64,000 nucleotides of DNA from Rhizomicrobium electricum (GTDB lineage: Bacteria; Pseudomonadota; Alphaproteobacteria; Micropepsales; Micropepsaceae): NCBI RefSeq assembly GCF_011762045.1, contig NZ_JAASQS010000001.1:147774-211773 (forward strand). The letters are read 5' to 3'. The notes beneath the pieces were generated by a model that worked only from the letters and a program-made list of their open reading frames with translations, was not told the DNA's origin and did not search any database. The position numbers were made by a program, and so were the translations under genes. Each line of letters starts with the position of its first letter. Within the stretch, counting starts at the first letter, position 1. Positions 26,398 to 35,817 of the stretch are shown piece after piece.

Positions 26398-29328
26398 ATG
26401 AAGCGCGACACGACTTTAATCCCGCGCGGCCGCGCCAAGGTCTTCACCATCCCGGCGAGTGTGCCGTTCTCCGCCGCTCTGGCGCGAGGACTGCTACAGC
26501 GCATCGGCACGGACGCCGTGGCGCTTGCCGACGTCACCATCTACCTGCCGACGCGGCGCGCCGCCCGCAGCATCGCCGAGATATTCGCCCGCGAAGCCGG
26601 CGGCGCCGTCCTGCTGCCCGAATTCCGTCCGCTCGGCGATGTCGACGAGGACGAACTGCTGCTGGACACCGGCGCCGAAGCGCTGGACCTGCCGCCCGCC
26701 ATCGCGCCGCTCAGGCGACGCCTCTTGCTTGCCGCCCTGATCCGGCGCTGGAGCCACGCGCGCGACGGGGGCACCATGACCTTCGGCCAAGCGGCAACGC
26801 TATCGCGCAGTCTGGCGTCGGTGATGGACGAAGTGGAGCGGCAAGGCGCCAACTTAAGCAAACTCGACGACCTCGCCCCGGCGTCGCTGGCCGAGCATTG
26901 GGCCGAAGTGAAGGAGTTTCTCTCGCTTATCGACAAGGCGTGGCCGCCGCTGCTCGACGCGGAAAAAAGGATCAATCCGGAAGACCATCGCAATCGCGCA
27001 TTGCGTGCGCTGGCCAAGCGTCTCGCAGCAAACCCGCCGGAACGGCCGATCGTGGCCGCAGGCTCTACCGGCTCCATTCCGGCTACCGCCGACCTTCTCA
27101 GCATTATCGCGCGCCTGCCCAACGGATACGTGGTGCTACCAGGGCTCGACCGGGACCTCGACGCCGACAGTTGGGAGCGGATGGAACCGAACCATCCGCA
27201 GTTCTCGCTGAAGCAACTCCTGACGCACATGGACGTGCGCCGCGACGAGGTCGAGGACTGGACCGACGTGCTCACCGCCGCCGAACGCGAACGGCTGTTG
27301 CGCGAAGTGTTGCGTCCGGCACCGACCACCGACGCCTGGCGGGCACTGGCCGAAAGCCTAGATCCGCCTGCGGTCGACGGGCTGTCGCTGTTCGAGGCCG
27401 CCGATCCGGCGGAAGAAGCGGCGATCATCGCCCTGATGCTGCGCGAAGCCTTGGAGACGCCGGAGCGGCGCGCGGCGCTTGTCACCCGTGACCGTGGCCT
27501 AGCGCGGCGCGTGACGGCGGAACTGTCGCGTTGGGATATCGCCATTGACGACTCCGCGGGCCGTTCCCTGCCCCGCACACCGGCCGGTTCGTTCCTGTGC
27601 CTGCTGGCCGAAGCGGCCGACGAAGGCTTCGCGCCGGTTCCGCTGCTGGCTCTGTTGAAGCATCCGCTGGCGACGCTCGGCATGGAGGCGGCCGAATTCC
27701 GCCGGATGGCGCGTGCGCTCGATATCGCTTTGCGTGGCCCTCGCCCCGATGCGGGTCTTTCCGGTATCTTGAAGGCGCTGCGCGAAGCCCCGGCCGCGTT
27801 GCAGCACTGGTTCGCCAAGGTTGTCGAGACACTACAGCCGTTCGAAACGGCTTTGTCCGGCGCAGAAACACCGCTCAATGCGATCCTGAAGGCGCACATC
27901 GAGGCGGCGGACACGCTGGCGCCGACATTGTGGGCCGGTTCCGACGGCGCCGCCGCCAACGACTTCGTCCGCGATCTGGCGGATGCGGCGGGCGATCTGC
28001 CCGATATCGAAACGGGCTCCTACGCGCCGCTGTGGCGCGAGATGATGAACGAAGTGCCGGTGCGGCCGAGTTACGGCAAGCATCCGCGGCTGGCCATCCT
28101 GGGACCACTGGAAGCGCGGCTGCAAAGCTTCGATCTCGTGATCCTGGGCGGCTTGAACGAAGGCTCGTGGCCGGCGGCGGCAGCCGACGATCCCTGGTTC
28201 TCGCGACCGATGCGCGCCACGCTCGGTCTCGAACAGCCGGAACGCGCCATCGGCTTATCGGCGCATGACTTCGCCTCGCTGGCGGCCGCGCCGCGCGTGG
28301 TGCTGACGCGGGCACAGAAATCCGAAGGCACGCCGATGGTGGCGTCGCGCTGGATCCAGCGCCTGCAGCAACTGACGCGCGGCCTCGGCATCACCGACAA
28401 ACTGGCGCTCGATCCCAAATACAGCGCGATTGCCGCGCGCCTTGCCGATCCCGGCGCCCCGCAGCCGGAACGGCCGCCTTATCCCAAACCGCCGGTCGCG
28501 GTACGCCCGCGCGAGATGTCGGTCACCGATGTCGAACGCTGGGTGCGCGATCCCTATACGATCTACGCCAAGAAAATCCTGCGCCTTCGCCCGCTCGATC
28601 CGCAGGACGCCGATATCGGTTATCTCGAACGCGGTTCGGCGTTCCATGCCGTGCTCGAACGCTTCGTACGCCGTCATGCCCAGACGCCTTCCGATGCGGC
28701 GGACAAAATCGCCGGGATTGTCGACGAGGTGTTCGACGAAATGGCGCTGCCGCGCGCGATCACGGCGGTGTGGCGGCCACGCTTCCTGCGCGCGGCGCAA
28801 TGGTTCGTCGATCTCGAAACCGAGCGGCGGCCGCTGATCGCCGAGAGCTTCCTCGAAGTCCGCGGCGCGCTCGATTTTCCGGCAGGTGGAGGAACGTTCA
28901 AGCTTCACGGCATTGCCGACCGCATCGACCGGTTGAAAGCGGGGGGGGCGGCGATCATCGATTACAAGACCGGCACGCCGCCGAGCGGCGACCAGGTGAA
29001 GGTGCTGCTGTCGCCGCAATTGCCGCTCGAAGGCGCGATCCTGACAGCGGGCGGCTTTGCGGGGGTGCCCGCGATGGCGCCCTCCGAATTCGCCTACATC
29101 CAGATCAGCGGCGCCGCCGATCCCGGCAAAGTGAAAGCCGTCAAAGCCGATGCGGTGGAACTGACCACTGCCGCGCTCGACCGGCTGAAAGGCCGCGTGG
29201 CCCTGTTCGACCTCGCCGACACCGGATACGAATCCCGCGTGGCGCCGGTGCATGTCGACACCGAAGGCGATTTCGACCATCTGGCGCGGGTGCGCGAATG
29301 GTCGATGAGCGGATGGAGCGGGGAATGA
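26398..29328 (+). CDS. addB: AddB, double-strand-break repair nuclease subunit (alphaproteobacterial type)
   Basis: A 976-residue subunit of the AddAB helicase-nuclease that resects broken ends to Chi-like sites and loads RecA. It contains an inactivated-helicase-like N-terminal half (TIYLPTRRAARSIAE) and a C-terminal PD-(D/E)XK nuclease: EVRGALDFP then IIDYKTGTPPSGDQ near 860-880. LGGLNEGSWPAAAADDPWFSRP is the diagnostic core motif. The stop overlaps the addA start (ATGA), so the two are coupled. Confidence 0.95.
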   Translation: MKRDTTLIPRGRAKVFTIPASVPFSAALARGLLQRIGTDAVALADVTIYLPTRRAARSIAEIFAREAGGAVLLPEFRPLGDVDEDELLLDTGAEALDLPPAIAPLRRRLLLAALIRRWSHARDGGTMTFGQAATLSRSLASVMDEVERQGANLSKLDDLAPASLAEHWAEVKEFLSLIDKAWPPLLDAEKRINPEDHRNRALRALAKRLAANPPERPIVAAGSTGSIPATADLLSIIARLPNGYVVLPGLDRDLDADSWERMEPNHPQFSLKQLLTHMDVRRDEVEDWTDVLTAAERERLLREVLRPAPTTDAWRALAESLDPPAVDGLSLFEAADPAEEAAIIALMLREALETPERRAALVTRDRGLARRVTAELSRWDIAIDDSAGRSLPRTPAGSFLCLLAEAADEGFAPVPLLALLKHPLATLGMEAAEFRRMARALDIALRGPRPDAGLSGILKALREAPAALQHWFAKVVETLQPFETALSGAETPLNAILKAHIEAADTLAPTLWAGSDGAAANDFVRDLADAAGDLPDIETGSYAPLWREMMNEVPVRPSYGKHPRLAILGPLEARLQSFDLVILGGLNEGSWPAAAADDPWFSRPMRATLGLEQPERAIGLSAHDFASLAAAPRVVLTRAQKSEGTPMVASRWIQRLQQLTRGLGITDKLALDPKYSAIAARLADPGAPQPERPPYPKPPVAVRPREMSVTDVERWVRDPYTIYAKKILRLRPLDPQDADIGYLERGSAFHAVLERFVRRHAQTPSDAADKIAGIVDEVFDEMALPRAITAVWRPRFLRAAQWFVDLETERRPLIAESFLEVRGALDFPAGGGTFKLHGIADRIDRLKAGGAAIIDYKTGTPPSGDQVKVLLSPQLPLEGAILTAGGFAGVPAMAPSEFAYIQISGAADPGKVKAVKADAVELTTAALDRLKGRVALFDLADTGYESRVAPVHVDTEGDFDHLARVREWSMSGWSGE

Positions 29329-32300
29329 ACGCATCCGATCCGCGCGTCTCCGCTTGGGTTGCCGCCAATGCCGGTGCCGGCAAGACCTATACGCTCGCCA
29401 ATCGCGTGACCCGCCTGTTGCTCGCGGGCGCGCCGCCGGAACGCATTCTGTGCCTCACCTATACCAAGGCGGCCGCGGCCGAAATGGCGGGACGCCTGTT
29501 CACGCAACTCGGCGAATGGTCGATGCTGTCGGACTCCGCGCTCGCCGAGAAGATCACCAAGGTCGGTGCCGATCCCGGCGGCAAAGAACAGTTGAAGGAA
29601 GCGCGGCGGCTGTTCGCCAAGGCGCTCGAAACGCCGGGCGGATTGAAGATCCAGACCCTCCACGCCTTCTGCCAATACGTGCTCAAGCGCTTTCCGCTCG
29701 AAGCGGGCGTGCCCGCGGCGTTCGATGTGCTCGACGACCGCTCGGCCGCGGATCTGATGGCGGCGGCGCGCGCCCGCGTGTTCGAACGGGCCGGAACCGG
29801 CGACGACGAGCTTGAGGCTGCTATCGCCCATCTCGTCACCCATGTCAGCGACAACAAACTCGACCAGCTTTTGCGCTGTGCGCTCGGCGCCGACCGCGGC
29901 AGGCTCGATGCGTTTTTTGCCAAAGCGGGAGACGACGATTGGGGGAGCCTGCTCAAGGCCGCGCATGGCGCCGGGCCTGACGACTCCCTAGATATGATCA
30001 CCGGTGACTTCTGCAAGGCTCTTAAGGCCGAAGAAGAAACCCTGAAGGCGGCGATTGCCTGGCTCGCCACCGGCACCAAGGGCGATCAGGATCGCAGTGC
30101 GGCACTGGCGGCGGCGAAGGAACTGCGCGCCCTGGAGCAGTTCGACGGGCTCTGCGGCGTGCTGCTGACGGCCGAAGGCGCGCTGCGCAAAGTGCTGGCG
30201 ACCAAGAAACTGCTGGATGCGCGTCCCGAGCTTGGCGAGTGGCTGGCGGAAATAGGCGAGCGGGCGATTGCAGCCAAGGCGCGGATCAACGCGGTGAAGG
30301 CGGCCAATCTGGCCCAAGCGGCGCTGACGGTGATCCACGCGGTGCGCGACGTCTATGCCGCCGAGAAGCGCGCCCGCAACCGGCTCGACTACGACGATCT
30401 GATCGTGCGGACGCATGGCCTCTTGCACGCGCACGGCTCGGCTTGGGTGCTGTACAAGCTCGACAACGGCATCGACCATGTGCTGATCGACGAGGCGCAA
30501 GATACGTCCGGTCTGCAATGGGACATCGTGCAGAAACTGACCGAGGAGTTCTTCGCCGGCGAAGGCGCCGAACGCGGCGAGCGCACGCTGTTTGCGGTGG
30601 GCGACGAGAAGCAGTCGATCTTCAGCTTCCAAGGTGCCGATCCGAAACAGTTCGAGGTGCGCCGGCAGTTCTTTGCCAAGCGCGCCGAAGACGGCAAACG
30701 CGAATTCCTGTATCAGCCGTTACAGGATTCCTGGCGCTCGGCGCCTGAGGTGCTGAAGTTCGTCGACGCCACCTTTGCCAGCGATGAGGCCCGCGATGGG
30801 CTGACGTCTTCGGGCGCTCCCGTCATACACAATGCGCTCAAAACCGATCTCAAGGGCTGCGTCGAGTTCTGGCCACCGGTGACGCCGGACGATGCCCCGG
30901 CGCGCGATCCTTGGGACCTTCGTCCCGTCGATATGCCGCGCGAAACCAGTCCCGTAGCGCGTTTGGCCGAGCAAATCGCCGACCGCATCAAAGGCTGGCT
31001 GACGACGCACGCCGCCCTGCCCGGCCATACCGACGCGATCACGCCGGGCGATATCATGATCCTGTTGCCGCGGCGCGAGCCGTTCGGCAGCGAGATCATC
31101 CGGCGGCTGAAGGAGCGCGGCGTACCGGTCGCAGGTGCCGACCGCATCGTGCTGACCGAGCAGATTGCGGTGATGGATCTGATCGCGCTTGGGCGCTTTG
31201 CCGTACTGCCCGAAGACGATCTCAATCTCGCCTGCCTGCTGAGGTCGCCACTTATCGGCCTCAGCGAGGAGCAACTGTACGAACTGGCGCAGCCGCGCAA
31301 AGGCACGTTGTGGGACGAACTCGCAAGCCGAAGCGGCGACTTCGGCGGGGCTCACGCCTTGCTGAGCGATGCGCGGGCGCGTGCGGACTTCATGCCGCCG
31401 TTCGAGTACTTCGCTCATACCCTGATCGCCGGACGCAGGAAGCTCTTGAAGCGGCTCGGCACGGAAGCCAACGACGTCATCGACGAGTTCCTGGCGCTGG
31501 CGCTGCAATACGAGAACCAATACACGCCGTCGCTCGAAGGGTTCCTCACCTGGGTCGCGCGCGGCGGCGCCCAAGTCAAACGCGACATGGAACGCGGGCG
31601 CAATGAAGTGCGCGTGATGACGGTCCACGGCGCCAAAGGCCTTGAGGCCGACATCGTCATCCTGCCCGACACCACGCGCCTGCCCAACGACGCCACCGCC
31701 AACGGCCAGATGCTGTATACCGGCGATGCCGTGCTGTTCCCAGTGGCGAAAGACATCGCGCCGGATGCGGTCAAGGCCGCCAAGGACGCCGCCAACGAAG
31801 CGGTGCTGAAGGAATATCGCCGCCTTTTGTATGTTGCACTGACAAGAGCCAAGGAACGGCTCGTGATCTGCGGCTTCGAAAACAAGAAAGGCACCAAGCC
31901 GGGAAGCTGGCACACACTGGCCGAACGCGCCGCCGAGGCGCTGGGGATCGCGCGCGAAGACGGCTCACGCGTGTTCGGCGAGGCCGCGCTTTGCCGCGTC
32001 GATGCCAAAGCGGTGACGGCGGTACCCGACACCGAGCTGCCGCTGTGGGCGACCACACCGGCAAAGGCCGAGCACCCGGCGCCGTGGCTGATCCGCCCCT
32101 CGGACGCGGCAGGCATGGACGAACCGGCCAAACGCTCGCCCCTGATCGGGGAAACGCCCAAACGGCGCGGACTTCTGGTGCACGCCATGCTGGCGCGCCT
32201 GCCCGATATCGCGGAAGGCGAACGGGCCGCCGTGGCCAAACGCTTTCTTGCCGCGCGCGAGGTCGATGCGGCGGAAGCCGAGCGGCTGATCGCGCAAACC

Positions 32301-32681
32301 CTCGCCGTAATCGGCGATGCCGCGTTCGCCAAAGCGTTCGCACCGGGGAGCCGCGCCGAAGTCTCGCTGGTCGCCGACCTGCCCGAGATCGGACCTGCGG
32401 CGCGCGTTCACGGCCGCGTCGACCGCCTCGCGGTGACGGACGACGAAGTTCTCATCGTCGACTTCAAGACCGGCATGCGCGTGTCCGAAGTTCCGCGGCT
32501 CTACGCAACCCAGATGGCGCTCTATCGTGCCGCGGCGGCAAGAATATTCCCAGGCCGACGAATCGCCTGTGCCCTTGTCTGGACGGAAGGCCCCGTTCTT
32601 GTGCCGCTTTCGGACGAACTTCTGGAAGCGGAAACAAGGCGTATCCGTTCTCGCCTTGACCCCGCGGGGGGGCAAACCTAG
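29325..32681 (+). CDS. addA: AddA, UvrD-like helicase-nuclease subunit
   Basis: A 1118-residue UvrD-type helicase fused to a nuclease. Walker A is ANAGAGKTYTLANR near residue 15, motif II is IDEAQDTSG near 390, motif III is AVGDEKQSIFSFQGA, and VRVMTVHGAKGLEAD near 765 is motif V. The nuclease core VDFKTGMRVSEVP lies near 1045. The frame is open far upstream, but the ATG at 29325 follows GGGG and overlaps the addB stop, so it is the real start. Confidence 0.95.
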   Translation: MNASDPRVSAWVAANAGAGKTYTLANRVTRLLLAGAPPERILCLTYTKAAAAEMAGRLFTQLGEWSMLSDSALAEKITKVGADPGGKEQLKEARRLFAKALETPGGLKIQTLHAFCQYVLKRFPLEAGVPAAFDVLDDRSAADLMAAARARVFERAGTGDDELEAAIAHLVTHVSDNKLDQLLRCALGADRGRLDAFFAKAGDDDWGSLLKAAHGAGPDDSLDMITGDFCKALKAEEETLKAAIAWLATGTKGDQDRSAALAAAKELRALEQFDGLCGVLLTAEGALRKVLATKKLLDARPELGEWLAEIGERAIAAKARINAVKAANLAQAALTVIHAVRDVYAAEKRARNRLDYDDLIVRTHGLLHAHGSAWVLYKLDNGIDHVLIDEAQDTSGLQWDIVQKLTEEFFAGEGAERGERTLFAVGDEKQSIFSFQGADPKQFEVRRQFFAKRAEDGKREFLYQPLQDSWRSAPEVLKFVDATFASDEARDGLTSSGAPVIHNALKTDLKGCVEFWPPVTPDDAPARDPWDLRPVDMPRETSPVARLAEQIADRIKGWLTTHAALPGHTDAITPGDIMILLPRREPFGSEIIRRLKERGVPVAGADRIVLTEQIAVMDLIALGRFAVLPEDDLNLACLLRSPLIGLSEEQLYELAQPRKGTLWDELASRSGDFGGAHALLSDARARADFMPPFEYFAHTLIAGRRKLLKRLGTEANDVIDEFLALALQYENQYTPSLEGFLTWVARGGAQVKRDMERGRNEVRVMTVHGAKGLEADIVILPDTTRLPNDATANGQMLYTGDAVLFPVAKDIAPDAVKAAKDAANEAVLKEYRRLLYVALTRAKERLVICGFENKKGTKPGSWHTLAERAAEALGIAREDGSRVFGEAALCRVDAKAVTAVPDTELPLWATTPAKAEHPAPWLIRPSDAAGMDEPAKRSPLIGETPKRRGLLVHAMLARLPDIAEGERAAVAKRFLAAREVDAAEAERLIAQTLAVIGDAAFAKAFAPGSRAEVSLVADLPEIGPAARVHGRVDRLAVTDDEVLIVDFKTGMRVSEVPRLYATQMALYRAAAARIFPGRRIACALVWTEGPVLVPLSDELLEAETRRIRSRLDPAGGQT

Positions 32682-32711
32682 ATATAGCGGGTTCTCTTCG
32701 AGGAATTGCGT

Positions 32712-33035
32712 ATGTCTTCGCCGATCAAAGTTACCGATGCGTCGTTCCAGTCCGATGTGCTCAGCGCCGCCAAGCCGGTTCTGGTGGACTTCTGGGCGGA
32801 ATGGTGCGGACCTTGCCGCATGATCGCGCCGGCCCTGGACGAGCTGTCGGCGGAACTCGGCGACAAAGTTACCTTCGCCAAGATCAACATCGACGAGAAC
32901 CCCACCACGCCGCAGAAATACGGCGTGCGCGGCATTCCGACCATGATGATCTTCTCGCAGGGTCAAGTTGCCGCCACGAAAGTCGGCGCCCTGCCCAAGT
33001 CGAAGATCAAGGAATGGATCGAAAGCTCGATCTAG
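32712..33035 (+). CDS. trxA: Thioredoxin
   Basis: A 107-residue thioredoxin with the active-site WCGPC at about 30-34, the cis-proline in GIPTMMIF, and the expected C-terminal helix. It keeps cytoplasmic disulfides reduced and feeds ribonucleotide reductase and methionine sulfoxide reductase. ATG at 32712 with AGGA seven bases upstream; the in-frame TTG at 32706 is less likely. It lies 30 bases after addA in the same direction. Its stop codon shares the CTAG at 33032-33035 with the convergent DUF805 gene. Confidence 0.97.
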   Translation: MSSPIKVTDASFQSDVLSAAKPVLVDFWAEWCGPCRMIAPALDELSAELGDKVTFAKINIDENPTTPQKYGVRGIPTMMIFSQGQVAATKVGALPKSKIKEWIESSI

Positions 33036-33598
33036 TCTCCGACCGACTGTGATGCGTTGGCGCGCGCGTCGACCGGTGTTTCCGGCTGGCGCGCGGCAGA
33101 CGGGCTTGGCCCGAAGCGGTTCGTACCGGGCTCGCCCCGGCGCACATACAGCTCGATGAACGCCCACAGCGCGATCATGCCCAGCACCATCGTGACGATC
33201 AGCAGCCAGGCGGGAAGCGCCGGCGGTGCGCTGGTCGATCCGGTAATCATGCCGAGGCGGTAGAGCGCGAGATATTCGGCGACGTAGGGCGCGAGCCACA
33301 TCAGGACCAGCCAGCCGGCGCCTTTGCCGCGATCGTGCAGGCGCTTGACGGTGATCGACAGCCCGACCCACAGCATCACCAAATCGAGCGCCGTCGCCGC
33401 GAACGCAAACAGCGGCGCGCTCGCGGCCGGCCAATACACGACGAACGAGGCGGCGCGGCCGAGCACGGTCGCGTTGTCCGCTTCCGGAAACACCACGCCC
33501 TCGGCCAGCGGCACGAACACCGAGATCAGCCCGTAGAGCCACATCCCGAGACGGCCGATGCGTCCGTGCGGACTGAACAAGAACCGGATCGCACCCAT
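33032..33598 (-). CDS. DUF805 family membrane protein (copy 1)
   Basis: A 188-residue inner-membrane protein with four predicted helices. The DUF805 pattern is present: LFSPHGRIGRLGMWLYGL at the start and VKRLHDRGKGAGWLVLMW after the second helix pair. AGGAGG seven bases before ATG 33598 fixes the start. The tail is hydrophilic. The function of this family is not established; it is common near stress or envelope genes. The neighbour at 33731 is a second, divergent member, so this is a tandem pair. Confidence 0.85.
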   Translation of the reverse strand: MGAIRFLFSPHGRIGRLGMWLYGLISVFVPLAEGVVFPEADNATVLGRAASFVVYWPAASAPLFAFAATALDLVMLWVGLSITVKRLHDRGKGAGWLVLMWLAPYVAEYLALYRLGMITGSTSAPPALPAWLLIVTMVLGMIALWAFIELYVRRGEPGTNRFGPSPSAARQPETPVDARANASQSVGD

Positions 33599-33730
33599 AC
33601 CTCCGCCTCCTCGCGGCGCCGCGAGGATCGCGCAAGAACAAGCCGCCAGCAATGCCGCCGGCGACTTGTCCGCAGCGAAATTCCGCGCACGGATCGCGCG
33701 AGCGATCCGCGTCTTGGTGGGCCGTTGCGC

Positions 33731-34336
33731 CTATTCGGGCTTCGGCACGCAGCCCTTTGCCGGCTTCTCCGGATCGCACCAGTTCGGCTCGAGCGGATCG
33801 GCGCCGTACTTGTTCGCGCCCTTGGTGCCCTTGAGGCAGAACAGGTCGATGAACACCCACAGCCCGATCAGGACCGACACCCAATGCGCAATCAAGCTCG
33901 GCAGGCTGCCGTGCTTCATCGCCGCCATGCCGGCCATCATGCAGGGCGCCGCCGTGACGTAGCAGGCGTATCCCATCAGCACCAACGGCAGACCGAGATA
34001 AAGAACGAGCCACCACGCGCTGCGGCCGCGGTCGTGCAGGCGCTTGGAATAGACCGCCAGCTTCGACCACAGGTAGGCGACGTAGATCAGTCCGACGGCG
34101 ATCATCGCCACCAGCGTAACTGTGCCCTTGCAGGCCGGCTTCGGGACCTTGCTCCAATCGACGACCGCTTGGCCGTGCTGCGCCTTGAGCGCGGCGATTG
34201 TCGCCGACCAATCCAGTCCAAGGCACGCGATCACGATCGCAACAATGGCCGCGATGATGGCGAAAAGCACCCAGAGCCAGATCTTGGCCCGGTTGATACG
34301 ACCCGAAAACCCGAACAGGTAATGTCGTGCACTCAT
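33731..34336 (-). CDS. DUF805 family membrane protein (copy 2)
   Basis: A 201-residue relative of the adjacent gene. LFGFSGRINRAKIWLW at the start and YSKRLHDRGRSAWWLVLY at about residue 100 are the two DUF805 hallmarks; a further cysteine-rich region (MGYACYVTAAPCMM) follows, and the C-terminus has another Cys pair. GGGGGA precedes the ATG. Low identity to copy 1 suggests an old duplication. Same orientation, 132 bases apart. Confidence 0.85.
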   Translation of the reverse strand: MSARHYLFGFSGRINRAKIWLWVLFAIIAAIVAIVIACLGLDWSATIAALKAQHGQAVVDWSKVPKPACKGTVTLVAMIAVGLIYVAYLWSKLAVYSKRLHDRGRSAWWLVLYLGLPLVLMGYACYVTAAPCMMAGMAAMKHGSLPSLIAHWVSVLIGLWVFIDLFCLKGTKGANKYGADPLEPNWCDPEKPAKGCVPKPE

Positions 34337-34409
34337 GAAGTCCCCCATTGCCCACTTTGTAAGCGGTAGCATCATCCCGCTGCACGGCGACGGGAACGTG
34401 ACCCCGCGA

Positions 34410-34580
34410 CACATCCGCCAACACGTGACGGGCGTAAGCGATCGCAAATTTCAACCGGCGGGCATGCTCCCGGCAGTCGCGCAGGAGCGCCCGGACCTCG
34501 GCGGTGTAGCGGCCGGATTTCACGGCATTGCGGTTGCCCGGCTGACCGCCGCGCTTACGGCTGGTCTTCGGTCTCGGCAT
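34410..34580 (-). pseudogene. Truncated small basic protein of the KRGGQPGNRNA type
   Basis: From ATG 34580 (GGAG upstream) the first 57 residues read as a known kind of small basic protein: MPRPKTSRKRGGQPGNRNAV then a helical segment (ALLRDCREHARRLKFAI). After about 34410 the frame stays open but loses protein character as it enters the leader and coding region of the DUF805 gene, so the original 3' end has probably been lost by frameshift or deletion. It overlaps the end of the upstream small gene by 26 bases, as coupled pairs do. Confidence 0.42.
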
Positions 34581-34902
34581 CCGTCTCCGCCGTCTGGTCA
34601 TTGAGAGCCGGTCTCACCGGTACATTCGTTTTCACGTTTCCGCGCGAGGGGGGACCCTGGTGGATGTAGGTGAACGTAAAGCCATCGCGCTGGCCGGACA
34701 GGTGGTTAAGCGCATTCGCCGCCGCGACCTGAAGCGCCATCAGGCGGGCCGCCGACATCCAGCGGTCGACGTAATAGCCGTCGATTTCGGTCCTTTTCTC
34801 GATGTGCCGCTGTATTCGCACGAAAGCGGCGTGGGCCGCTTCCATTTCCTCGACGAGCATCTCAGTAGCGCGAGCGACGGGATTGGGTGAGGTTTCGATC
34901 AT
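34555..34902 (-). CDS. Hypothetical protein, helical
   Basis: A 115-residue protein with AAGGAG five bases before the ATG. The N-terminal half is a likely long amphipathic helix (EMLVEEMEAAHAAFVRIQRH), followed by IDGYYVDRWMSAARLMALQ and a disordered acidic tail (ETDAETEDQP). It is followed by the truncated basic protein, with overlap, so the two were probably a coupled unit. No family or function recognised; its regular helix pattern and ribosome site suggest it is real. Confidence 0.62.
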   Translation of the reverse strand: MIETSPNPVARATEMLVEEMEAAHAAFVRIQRHIEKRTEIDGYYVDRWMSAARLMALQVAAANALNHLSGQRDGFTFTYIHQGPPSRGNVKTNVPVRPALNDQTAETDAETEDQP

Positions 34903-35156
34903 GTGTCTCCTTGGGAATAGCCTTCCCTGGGGAGATGGGTAGTCACATGACCGGTTTCAAGGTTAATAGTCCTATTTTTCGCAAATTTCGCGAGCATTAC
35001 CAATTTCCAAATGTTTGGTTGCAGAGTGCCGTACCGGACTGACGGCGATGTGTGCCCTCGTCTCATGCCGCGCCCCCGGAAATGCGATGGCCGCAAACTA
35101 GTGAAGAAGCGGCGGAAAGCTCCCATATTCCCGGAAGTTTTCTCAGGGAGATTTCC

Positions 35157-35723
35157 ATGATCCGCGTTGTCGCCGCTGCTGCCACCCTCGCCCTCCTCAC
35201 CGGAGCCGCCCTCGCCGGCACCGACATGAATTTTCCGACCTTCACCGGCATCAACGTGCATGGCGGCGGCAGCGTCGTGCTGCGCCACGGCCCGGTACAA
35301 CGCGTCACCGTCATCAAGGGCGACATGTCCAAGATCGATCTGCACATGTCCGGCAACACGCTCGACATCAGTCCGTGCAAGAAATGGCTTTCGTGCTGGG
35401 GCTCGAATCCGCTCGAAGTGGAAATCGTGTCGCCCAAGATCGAGAACTTCGAAATCCATGGCGGCGGCGAACTGAAAGCCGTCGGCGACTTTCCCAAGCA
35501 GCCGACATTGCGCGCCGATGTCCACGGCGGCGGCGATCTCGATTGCCGCGCCATCCCGGCCGATTCCGTGACCGCCAACGTTCACGGCGGCGGCGACGCT
35601 TACGTGAATGCGATCTCGAGCATCAATGCCGAGGTCCACGGCGGCGGCGACCTGACCTACACCGGCAACCCGCCCCACATTTCCTCCCAGACCCACGGCG
35701 GCGGTTCCATCCATAAGCAGTAA
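35157..35723 (+). CDS. Exported HGGG-repeat protein (GIN/DUF2807-like), copy 1
   Basis: A 188-residue secreted protein with a signal peptide (cleavage near GAALAGT) and a beta-helix-like body. HGGG recurs at regular intervals (NVHGGGS, EIHGGGE, DVHGGGD, NVHGGGD, EVHGGGD, QTHGGGS), each followed by a short strand, as in the GIN (putative autotransporter adhesin head) domain. One cysteine pair occurs in the middle (PCKKWLSCW). AGGGAG six bases upstream gives the start. Role unknown; surface or periplasmic location inferred from the signal. Confidence 0.85.
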   Translation: MIRVVAAAATLALLTGAALAGTDMNFPTFTGINVHGGGSVVLRHGPVQRVTVIKGDMSKIDLHMSGNTLDISPCKKWLSCWGSNPLEVEIVSPKIENFEIHGGGELKAVGDFPKQPTLRADVHGGGDLDCRAIPADSVTANVHGGGDAYVNAISSINAEVHGGGDLTYTGNPPHISSQTHGGGSIHKQ

Positions 35724-35769
35724 GCGGAGCGCGCAAGCGCCCGTGCGATCGTTATCAATACAAACTGAT

Positions 35770-35803
35770 CCGGGAGCGGTGGTAAGCTCCCGGCCGCTTT
35801 TTT
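35770..35803 (+). terminator. Hairpin with T-run between the two HGGG genes
   Basis: Stem CCGGGAGC (35770-35777) with GCTCCCGG (35786-35793), then CCGC and six T. It ends two bases before the ribosome site of copy 2, so it can terminate copy 1 or act as an attenuator for copy 2. Confidence 0.65.
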
Positions 35804-35817
35804 CGAAGGAGACGTCC

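Noticed and set aside
28770..29324. 185-residue N-terminal extension of AddA
   Set aside because: It is an out-of-frame reading of the addB end; the ATG at 29325 overlaps the addB stop and leads directly into Walker A.
31965..34409. Continuation of the truncated basic-protein frame through DUF805, trxA and addA
   Set aside because: It overlaps well supported genes on the same or opposite strand and has no protein-like features after 34410.
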